Shown: positions 32,092 to 44,000 of the stretch, in pieces
Layout: every line of letters begins with the position of its first letter
How positions within the stretch are numbered: position 1 is the stretch's first letter
Assembly: GCF_014839805.1 (NCBI RefSeq)
Contig: NC_051130.1
Span: 1,736,001-1,800,000, forward strand
Reading direction: 5' to 3'
Source: Manduca sexta
Lineage: Eukaryota > Arthropoda > Insecta > Lepidoptera > Sphingidae
Length of the DNA: 64,000 nucleotides
Made by a program: the position numbers and the translations under genes
Notes under the pieces: generated by a model
What the model was told of the DNA's origin: nothing
Seen by the model: only the letters and a program-made list of their open reading frames with translations
The model's database searches: none

Positions 32092-35000
32092 ATGACCACA
32101 AATCCGAGGAAGGGAACCGATCCGGTTCCTATGGAGGAAAGCGACCAACTTACGATAAGACCGCTGTGGGTATTTGTTATTATTTTTTACAATAAAAATA
32201 TAGGTCAGTGTATCAAATGAAGTTGTTTTTATTATGTTTAAATACTCCCAGTATTCATAATATATACGATAATTGATGTTTATTATATCAAACATATGAT
32301 ACCAATAGTTTTCAATGAGTTTTCTAACGTCGAGTATCCAACGTCAGCTGGACCCATTTTGATGGGGTTTTTGTTTATGTGTCCTCCATTTTCCTATTAC
32401 GTAATATTTTGAAAGTAGTATAAATTTTTAGCAGCATGATAAAAAAAACAACTTATTTCCTTTATACAACAAATATAATATGAACAATGAAATAAAAAAT
32501 TAACAAATATCCTATTTTTCCAGAGGTGCTGGACAAGAAGTAGGCAGATCATGTATAATGTTGGAGTTCAAAGGAAAAAAAATCATGGTATGTTAGTCTA
32601 ATAAATAAAAGAAAATAATTACATGTAATAAAAACAAGTAGATAATATCAGACATGACTCAACATCTGGAATTATCTGCTTGTTTTTATAGAAGAGATAG
32701 CTATTTAGTGATAAGATTTTCTTTTGTTGCATATATTTAAAAAATGTTTTTATTCACTTTTCTGTATCTGAGATACTTAAAGATGTTTAATTTTATTTTC
32801 AAAAACCTTTTTTCAGCTGGACTGTGGTATTTTGCTATTGTTGCAAATATTTATAAATTTGTTTTTATTCTTTTTGCCCTGTGATGCTTAAAGATTTTTT
32901 TCAAAACCTTTTTTCAGCTGGACTGTGGTATTCACCCAGGCTTGTCAGGGATGGACGCACTCCCCTTTGTGGATCTCATAGAGGCAGATGAAGTTGATCT
33001 TCTGCTCATTTCACAGTGGGTTGGATTTATTTTATATTTTAAGTTGAACCCAATTATCTTATAATTTTGAAATGAGTTAGCATGTTTATAGGCAATTAGC
33101 TACTGCTTGTTACTGTGTTTATAGAAAAGCCCTTTCAAGGATTAAAAACTGGGCTGACATTAAAAAAACAGGCTAGGGATAACCAGAAAGAAAATTTTAA
33201 AAAGATCAAAACATATATATTCAACCTTTTTGTAGTATTGTGTATATTACTTTTCAGTTTCCATTTAGACCACAGCGGTGCATTACCATGGTTCCTGACA
33301 AAGACTTCATTCAAAGGTCGAGTGTTCATGACCCACGCCACTAAAGCCATTTACAGATGGCTTGTCTCAGATTACATTAAAGTTAGGTGAGTATTTTTAT
33401 TTTAATTGTGTCATATGAAAAAGATAATACAAACCAATTATTTCTTTGTAAGGCCAATACCGCTTTGCTAAGTGCAAAAGCGGTATGTCAGGAAAACCTT
33501 ATTTCGAGATAATCAAAGTTATGAAAATATAGTTTTATATGTAAAACAGAGATAGAGAAACTTTGAAGGATTTTTAACAAGTTCTAAACAAGATACCGTT
33601 ACATATGTAAGTTCATTGGATGGGTATTTCATTATCAAATAATGTATCTTATTATAAGTGTATTATTCACAGTATGCAATGACATTTTTGTGTATTTACA
33701 GTAATATATCAACAGAGCAAATGTTATACACTGAGTCAGATCTTGAGAACTCAATGGATAGGATAGAGACGATAAACTTTCATGAGGAGAAGGATGTAAG
33801 AGGTGTCCGCTTTTGGGCATACAACGCGGGACATGTGCTTGGAGCTGCTATGTTTATGATCGAGATTGCTGGCGTTAAGGTAACTTCATTTTTAATTTTA
33901 ATATTCAATGCATGCATACAGAATGTTAAGACGACTGATTATGCTATGCAGCACAATTGGTCTGGTTTCATTAGCAACACAAAATTCATAGTACATTGCA
34001 GTACATGCTTATCTTTTATGTCTAGCTTGTTATGCTCATATTTAAATTCTTGAAAACCCATGTAGCAATACGAGTCTTTGTATTATCTATGTGCTTATAA
34101 ACACAACCGGTGTGGGTGTTATAACAAACATAAACTTTAAACTTATTTATATTTAGGAATTGGTTATTTCTTTATAGATTCTGTACACTGGTGACTTTTC
34201 AAGACAAGAAGACAGGCATTTGATGGCAGCGGAGATACCCACAGTGCATCCTGATGTATTGATCACTGTAAGTACCTGATGTCCAATTTTAACATAGTTT
34301 GATGGGTTAAGGTGATATTTATTAAGAAGATTAAATAATGGTAAACATTTTATTTGCCACTAATAATGGCACTCAGGTTCTACGATAACTTCATTCTATG
34401 GTACTTTTCTTTTGCGGTATTTTTATATAATGGCACTTTCTTATTAGTGCACTACCAAAAATCTCACAAGGCCTTGTGTGTACATCCCAGGAGTCAACAT
34501 ACGGCACACACATCCACGAGAAACGCGAAGAGCGCGAGAGCCGGTTCACGGGGCTCGTGAGCGACATCGTGGCGCGCGGCGGCCGCTGCCTCATACCCGT
34601 GTTCGCGCTCGGCAGGGCGCAGGAGCTGCTGCTCATACTGGGTGAGTACTGCGCATGCGCATGTCATGGTTCACGGGGCTCGTGAGCGACATCGTGGCGC
34701 GCGGCGGCCGCTGCCTCATACCCGTGTTCGCGCTCGGCAGGGCGCAGGAGCTGCTGCTCATACTGGGTGAGTACTGCGCATGCGCATGTCATGGTTCACG
34801 GGGCTCGTGAGCGACATCGTGGCGCGCGGCGGCCGCTGCCTCATACCCGTGTTCGCGCTCGGCAGGGCGCAGGAGCTGCTGCTCATACTGGGTGAGTACT
34901 GCGCATGCGCATGCCATGGTTCACGGGGCTCGTGAGCGACATCGTGGCGCGCGGCGGCCGCTGCCTCATACCCGTGTTCGCGCTCGGCAGGGCGCAGGAG

Positions 35001-38000
35001 CTGCTGCTCATACTGGGTGAGTACTGCGCATGCGCATGTCATGGTTCACGGGGCTCGTGAGCGACATCGTGGCGCGCGGCGGCCGCTGCCTCATACCCGT
35101 GTTCGCGCTCGGCAGGGCGCAGGAGCTGCTGCTCATACTGGGTGAGTACTGCGCATGCGCATGTCATGGTTCACGGGGCTCGTGAGCGACATCGTGGCGC
35201 GCGGCGGCCGCTGCCTCATACCCGTGTTCGCGCTCGGCAGGGCGCAGGAGCTGCTGCTCATACTGGGTGAGTACTGCGCATGCGCATGTCATGGTTCACG
35301 GGGCTCGTGAGCGACATCGTCAATCAATTTGGATTGGACCAAGGAAAAAAATCATTCGTTAGCATGTCAAACCAAATACATTACTAAGAATTGAGAATGA
35401 GGAGTTACATTTACTTTCTCACAAGTCGTTAAACTTGTGTGCCTAGACTAGTTGTGACTAGAATGTGCTTATTCAAAATTATAAGGTCGTTTTTTTACTT
35501 CATTAAAATTAAACCTTTAAATGATTGTTCCAGATGAATACTGGTCGCTCCACCCGGAGCTGCAAGACATACCGATATACTACGCGTCGTCACTCGCCAA
35601 GAAGTGCATGGCGGTGTACCAGACGTACGTGAACGCGATGAACGACAGAATACGCAGACAGATTGCAATCAACAACCCGTTCGTGTTCCGACACATTTCC
35701 AACTTGAAGGTGAGTGACGTGATTCTAACTGCTATGTTCGGATAGAGAAAATAGAGTAAACTTATTGGGATGGTTGCAGTCGAAAACTAAGCTATGCTTA
35801 GCTTAGCTTAGTTGAGATGTTGTTTTTATATTTGTGTGCAGGCTAGAATTAAGGAATAACAATAAAAATGTAGGAAAAAATATTTATTTTTAGTTACAAA
35901 TGAGTTAATATAGTTTTATTTGCGTAAATTAATTTATGTGAAGTTATTACAAAAGTGTTTTATTGTTATTTAATAGCATACTCCTCGCCGATCTCAAACA
36001 CATTTATCTCTGGTTTAACTTTGTCATAGAGATGCGGGAAAGCACCCTCCGCACCGTACTTCTTCCTCACCACCTCGTATAGAGATAAATCGAACATGAC
36101 CTCAAATTCCTCGCGAGTCATGAAAATATCCGCATAAAGGAACGAGTATCCGCCGACGTCCCGGGTAAACTCTTCCATTTTCCGCATAGCGGACACCGGA
36201 TTGTATGGCTTCTTCTCTTTAACTCTTCCCGGTACACCGTAAACACCCAAATCATTATACATTGCGTAGTTAGTACCCGGTACTAGATATTTCGCGTCGG
36301 GCCTCTTCAACTGGCCCGATGATGGACCGTGATCAATTATTTTGCACGGATAAACCAGTAATGGAAACTTCTCGAACAATTGGCTGGCTATTTCAATTTG
36401 TTTTTCCAGTTCTTTGATAGGCAATACTATGTCTTGGAAGACTTGTTTTGTGAACGTATACGCTCTGATCCCAGGTGTGGTAGTGAACTTTAAGAATGCA
36501 GGTTTTGGTGGTAAAAGCCAGCCGAAAAAGTATCTGAATAGTGTGTCGTTGCCAAAAGATAACATATCCTCAACCACCCAGAATATAGCTCTGTTGTGCC
36601 TTAAAAGATAGTCTCTCAAAGGAATGAGTTCTTCCTTCTCACCTTTTCTAAATAAAGACTCAACATGCTTATAGAACCAGGGTTTGTACCATCTTGAGCA
36701 GTGGTTGACAGGAACCTTTGCGTCATAGTCAGAGTATTCTCCAATCATCACAACTGCTTCGTCTTTACTAAAGATTGTACCCTCGATATAATCAGGAAAC
36801 TCTTTAGGCCTAGCCTCGTAAGTCCCTGATAATTGACGAATCATGTCACAGTACGCCTTCTGGCCTTTCACAGGGATATATTTGATTTTAATATACGGTT
36901 TAATTTTGACGATTTTCAACGTCAAAGCGACGAGAAAGCCGAGGCTTCCGTGAGACCAGGGTAAGGTTTTGAAAAGGTCTGAGTGCTCGTTGTCAGCTGT
37001 GGCTGTTATTAAGGAGCCATCGGCTGTGACGACTTCGTAGCTCGTTATCGTTTCGTGGTACAGGCCGGCTTTGTGTGAGTGCGTGGACATTCCTGTGCCG
37101 AGGGCCAAGCCTGGAAGAAAGGGATGGTGATGTTAGTAAGTTGCTGCCGGTTAAGGTTATATTGGAAAAAATATTTGAATAGAAAAGGTTCGTTAATGGT
37201 TTGTTTTATACCTTCTTTCAAATATTTTATCTTATTAAAACCCTTCATCAGGAAATATTATTTCTGACACGCCTTGTTCGCGGCATGCTCAATTCGTATT
37301 CAAACCCTCAGAGATGCTAAATAAAGTAATTGACAATGCAAAAAATAAGCCCATTTGAAACAAAAAAAACATATTTGGAATAAGATTAGTTAAAACAACA
37401 ATATTAGTCATACTAAATACTAAAAGAGCTCATAAAAGGAAATTTCTATTCGTCAAATTTATATTATGTTTTAAATTACCTCCTAAAGTAGCATCGACCA
37501 ATTCGATAGTCACAGCGAGCGAGTACCCCTTAGGTATCAAGTACTCTGTGATGTCTCCGATCGTGACCATAGGTTCCACCCTGACCGTCATGTTCTGTTC
37601 GTCCAGCTCCAGGATGTCGTACAGGGGTATGGGAACTTGGTGGTTCAGATGCTTCTCGAAGAACTTCGTGGATAGGGACAGCCAGTTGGGACGCGATGTG
37701 CATAGCAGTTTGCGGTTTTGTGATGGTAGTTTGTTCCATTGTTGGACCTGGAATGTTGGGGATGATAAGTTGGAGTGATGAGGATTGTGAAGTTGTAATT
37801 CAAAGGTTTAGGTGACGTCAGACTACTGATATAATGATGTTGGTCTTTGCGGTGTATATTTTTGAGATATGATATTATACTTGTTCTTCCATCTCCTTTA
37901 ATCTCACTATAATGTAGGACTAGTGCTACATATGCTTGCAAGCATATTATATAATCGATTTAACGTAGTATTTACGATCGTCCAACTGCCTGACAAATGG

Positions 38001-41000
38001 ACGAGTCTTCACTAGGGAATCCAGCCCCGGACAAATTGTGTTAGAAAACCAAAATGTTGTAAAGCTTAGGAATCAAACCTCAACACCCGTCCACTGTCAG
38101 TAATCAGTATACTGTATTGCTGACCGAGCAGGCAATTTCAGTAAAAAAATCTAAAACAGTTTCATACACGGAATTTGTATTTAAAAGGAAAAATTGCTTT
38201 GATTGTTAATTACCCTGGCCTGTATCTCTCGCACGGCGCTGTCGTGCCTCTGCGGGTCGCTACCCAGCCGCCGCAGGTATCCACGCACCCGTAGCATCAC
38301 GCTGAATATAAAGCTGGCGGGTAGGCAGAACAATGCCACTACCAGCTCGCGATTGTCCTCCAGCCATCGTATCAGACGATGTTTTAACGAGTTGGGTATC
38401 ATTGCTGAAACAGAATTTGTTAATGAAGTTTGGATGTTATAGTGCAGATTTTGAGTCCGTTATGATATTTATTGTAGGTCGTTGAAACGCGTTCTCTATG
38501 GGCTGGATTATACCTAGAGAGGGTTGTCATCGGGATAACGGCCTGTTGTAAAAACTAAGTCAAATTTCTTCTACAATATGCTTACAGAAGTTTTTGGTGT
38601 CGACAACTTATTGTGGAAATATGAGGGCAGTTAAAAAAAATAGTGAACGTATAAGTAACCTGCGAACTTTTTTACACTAGCACTAATCTATACTATGATA
38701 TTCATAGCATTATTTTAGCCTATCACTGACTGAACTGATTTTGCACGTCTAAATACGGTGTACTATGCAACATATAGAGAAGTGTTAATACACATATAAA
38801 AATATATTAAAATACGTACTGATACACGTCCGTCTAGCCGCCTAGCGACTCCACACCTGTTCTCTACGATAACTGGATTGTACACAATCTTATCTTAATT
38901 CTGATTGTTGTGTTAGCAAGCGATGATAAATCAAATTGCAAAGATGTGCTTAGTTGCTCATTTGTTTTATAGCGTAGGTTCATAGTTTACATAGGCACAT
39001 CGTTTTACTCTATTTAAAGTCTAGAGTTTAAGTAGTCGCAATGTATAATTAAAAACAAGCAAGGTTTTTTTCCTCGTTTACTTTTGAATTAAATGGGTTT
39101 GGTAGTAAACAATTGATAATGAAATGTTAAAAAGTGAATATCGCTATTATTTCAAATACGATAGTTTATTTAGGAGCCATCGACAGGTCACACCGCATCA
39201 ATATCGGCAGTTTTATAGCTCACTATCTTTTTCCATCGCTTTCCTCCGAACGAAATTTCTCTTTCGGAGTAAAATACGTCTCATGCATTTGTTAAATATA
39301 AAAATTGGATGATCTATCTATATACCAAACACACAAAAGCGTTCATTTTCATAATTTTGAGTTTACTATTAGAAAAAGAGAAACGTTATCACATGTACAA
39401 TGTTAGAAAGAATAATTAGTAAGATGATGAATTGCAATATGCTTACCATTGACTCCAGTTTGATATTTTGCACAAATATAAAATGTAAACAATAAAAAAT
39501 ATATTAAAACAATATCAAAGCGTCCAACAATAATAAAACAATATAATCCGATACATATAACCTAGCACGAGCCGCTCGCGGCGCGGCGTCTCGCCGGCTA
39601 CTAATCTTATAAATTTCATTTGGCCATGACCTTTCATCGAGTGTATTTCGCTTGCCTATCGTCGTATAAACAATGTTTAGCATTTTACATTTTTGTCGGG
39701 CGAATATTTGAATGTATTTACTCTTGTAGTCTGTTGTTAATTTTTCTGCTTTTTACTGGAATCGCGTTGTTCTGTTGAAAGCACTACTAGGACTTCAAAT
39801 TACAAAACTACTTTGACATAGAATTTTTCGATAAGATATCTTAACGATATGTTCAGTATTTGCAACAGCTACTTCGTCATTTCCGAGAAATGGCTCGGCG
39901 GCAAAATATAACTGTGCTGTCTACATTTAAAAAAAATATATTGAGTAAAGCTAAGACGACCAATTCAACAGTCTTTATTAATACAGAGATATTTAAAAAG
40001 CCTAAAAATTTTAATACATATTTGGAAAGTTTACTTATGTATTTTTTTTTCTCGAATACCATTTTTGAATATATCTCTATAAGGGGCCGTTCAAGTATTA
40101 CGTAACGAAATTTTTGAAGATTTTTGAACCTCCCATCCCTCCATGTAACGCGCCGTAACGTTTTCCTGTACGCCTCCCTTCCAAAAGTTATGTAACTCTA
40201 AAGTGACAATTCACAATTATTTTACGCAAAATACCGGAATGTCGCTAAAATACCTTTGTTATTGTTATAAAATAAAAAAAACAATGTTACATAACGCTTT
40301 GTACGAAAACCCTCTTCCGCGCCTGTAACGCATCGTAACTTTTTACAAGACCCCCAAAATGGCGTTACGTAATACTTGAACGGGCCCTAACTCTTAAAGG
40401 TGTTATAGATTACATGTTTTGTTAAATCCAGGGTATAGACCACTTCGAGGACATCGGGCCGTGCGTTATCATGGCCTCGCCCGGTATGATGCAGTCGGGT
40501 CTGTCGCGCGAACTCTTCGAGTCCTGGTGCACGGATCCTAAGAACGGAGTGATTATTGCAGGTGCGTCTATTATACCAAATTCTAGCCTTTTGATAGAAA
40601 TAAAACTTGCATATACAGGGTCATTTTGACATCGCGTTACTCAATTAAACCACATACTTATCTACTTGGAAATAACACTTTACAATAGGTTACTTGAGAC
40701 GTAGATGTAAAATAAAAAAGTGTGAGTTTCGAACAAAATAAATATTGATAAAAAGTAATTATAATTTTACGCGCCCTAAAGCCACTATTACTACTCTAAA
40801 AGAATTCGTCGCAGCGGCAACATCATACTTTCAGTCAGAAATACATCCATGCACACGCCATATTCACATTAAACTACAAAATGATCAAAAAATCTGAAAA
40901 CTAAAACTAGGAGTTTTGGTGAAAATATTCATTCTTAATTGATGATTTTTGGCACAATGTCAGCCAAGGTGTAGACGAGTATGTGGTTTCATTTAGTAGC

Positions 41001-44000
41001 GCAGTGTCAAACTGACTCTATATATTAGAAAAACTTGCATATATTTTTTTAGTACATGGAATTACAATTCGAGCAAATTACTTGCCTGATTGTAAGCTTC
41101 ATGATTCCGTAAAACACGAGTCACGATATCCTTCGAAAAAGAATTAAACAGTGCTTAGATATTGCCGCTTGACAGTGGCGAAGGGTGAAAATTTTCAAAA
41201 GGGAACCCGAGGAAATATTTTTTTCTACAGTTAACATAATATAATACGCTGTTCACAATAAATTAAAATCAGTAAAATATCATAATACTTAATAATTTCC
41301 TTCTAACATAAAAAGTATGTCTAGTCTCTAAATTTACAAAATAAATCATATATTTTGAACATAGGTACCTAAAAGAGTCCAACAAGAATTAATAATGCAC
41401 AAACACTAATTATCCATTCTAAATTATTAAAAATATTTCGCAACATGAAGCCGCAAATTCTCGGGTTACCCTGAAGTACACAGACACGCACGCACACATG
41501 TATTTTTACGTCACTTTCAAAAGATTAGACAAAGACCCCGCGCTGCGTGTGAAAGAGACAACAATATTGCGAGGGAAGCTATGCGCGGCCGGGTTCACTT
41601 CAAACACTATAAGGCGCGAGCACTGCACGCGAGTTACGATTTAACAAATTAATAAATATAAGATGACTTGTTTGAATATACCATTTTTATTCTAGTTATA
41701 TTGTTATGTTTTTCTTTTATTATTTTTAATTAATTTACAAAAGGTAACCCGGTAGGAATCGGCTTGTATGGACGCTTCGCCACTGCCGCTTGATGACTAA
41801 AATTGCCATTGAAATGTGACCTACCAAGTCAGACTCATGCATACGAGAGTCCTACCTAATATTGTAATAGCTGGCAATAGAGACCAGGTCTACAAGACTT
41901 GAGCTTCATGTAGGCCATTACTATACCAATGAGATGCTATGCTTTTGGATATAGTTATCATGCTTAATCTATTCAATTCCAGGTTACTGCGTAGAAGGAA
42001 CGTTGGCGAAGACAATCCTCTCCGAACCAGAGGAGATCACATCCATGTCTGGTCAGAAGCTGCCTCTAAAGATGTCAGTCGATTACATCTCCTTCTCGGC
42101 GCATACGGATTACCAGCAGACCTCGGAGTTCATCAATATACTGAACCCGCCACATGTGGTGAGTTTTGTAGTTGAAGGGGCAAAGGAGCAGGCTACCTTG
42201 TATTGAGTAAACCGCTTATAAAAATTGTATCTAGCAATCCATGTAATCCGATTCCTGCCGGCTTCCCTTTCTTATTTATTTAATACTAGCTGACCCGACA
42301 GACGTTGTCCCGTCTTAACTATGAATTTGCAGCGCGCATTCTTTCAATCGGTGACAGTTATTTCAAACAATTGACAGTTATATAAAATTAATATTTTCCT
42401 TAAGTTTTCTAATTTTTCGCGCAATCTTTTGATTTTTTTCTTTCATAAGAACCTTCTCCTGACTAACAAACACAACAAAAAAAAAATTGTGAAATCGGTC
42501 CCGTCGTTCACGCGTGATGGCGTGACCAAGGGAAATAGGGATTCATTTTTATATTTATAGATATAATAATCGTACGATTTGCAGACCGCATTTATAGATA
42601 TCATTAGTACTTGTATATTGTATAGGGTTTCCATTCGGAGACGTCACCCTTCGCCACTGTTATCTAGGATATTTATATCTGTCGCATACTGATCAGCGTA
42701 CACAAGGTGTAAGACCCGCTATAATGACCCAAGTTTGTCGCGTTCTGGGATCACCCTGTATATATCCAGTTTCAAATAGGCAGGCGTAATTGTGTCGACT
42801 GCAATCACCTTGTTGGTGGATACTCTATCATATCATCAGGTGCAGTGACCCAACTTGCCTGTAAAAAAACATCACAATACTAAGAAGAATCCTTGAATCA
42901 ATGCTCGGTTGGAATACACCAGTGCGGCTTACTGCAGTAATCTCACTCTCGCATAGCATATCCGAACGCGAGTATGACTCAAACACTTAGCGTGTGAAAA
43001 TGAGCGCTACGAGTATGCGGCCCACACAACAAGTGTGCATATGAGCTTTTCAACACAGTGTGTGTATTATGCCGTACTAGTTTAGCGCTCTTTTTCACAC
43101 ACTAGACTTGGACTCTCTTATCCTTATAGTTTTTTTTTTTTCACATTTATGCTTTTAAAAACAACAGTTATCGGGGCTGTAGTCAACGTATTAACAATTG
43201 CATTGTAAATCAAAGGTATAGGTTATTCAGCAATTAATTGAGTATTGACGTTGTCACCTTGTCTATCTTGAGTTATATAAAAAAACTTTACTTACATTTA
43301 AATAAGGATATCATAACTCGAAGGTATCTGATCTATTTCCATTCAAAATAGGTAAAGTGTAAATATTCCTAAGGTTTTTTGTGAATTATAATTCGCTTTA
43401 ACGGTGAAGGAAAGCACCGTAAGGAAACCTGCACATCTGAGAAGTTCTCTATAGGAATTTCGAAGGTGTGTGAAGTCTACCAATCTGCACTAGGCCAGCG
43501 TGGTGGACTAAGGCCTAATCCCTCTCAGTAGTAGAGGAGGCCCGTGCCCAACAGTGGGACAGTATATAATACAGGGCTGATATTATTATTATATTCCTCA
43601 GGTGCTAGTTCACGGTGAACAGAACGAGATGTCTCGTTTAAAGGCGGCGTTGCAGAGAGAACACCGCGGCAAGATCGCCATACACACGCCGCGCAACACG
43701 CAGCAACTGTCGCTCACGTTCCGAGGCGACAAGACTGCTAAGGTAATACAGGGTGTTGCGGAATTCTGTGTGAGATAATATAGGATGTTATTAAAACGTA
43801 CTAATATCGCTCACTATTACAAGGTTGTTATATTTTGCACGAATTTATATATCACACGTTACTTATTTGTTTTTCAACAAGGCTTAATGCCAATAATATT
43901 ATTCAAATTAAAACATATTATATTAATATATTATAATTAAAACAGCACTGCAGCAATTACTTACTGAATTGTTAAAATGGTGCATATTGAAGCAGGCCTA

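Noticed and set aside
32816..32832. Use of the upstream acceptor as the true start of CPSF73 exon 3
   Set aside because: The frame from it reaches a TAA before the conserved [12 protein letters not shown] segment.
34758..35042. 94-codon minus-strand frame across the 125-bp array
   Set aside because: It exists only because the repeated GC-rich exon copies are open on the other strand; no start context or family match.
34641..35534. CRISPR-like array reading of the 125-bp repeats
   Set aside because: Units are head-to-tail with no unique spacers and carry exon sequence; this is a eukaryotic tandem duplication.
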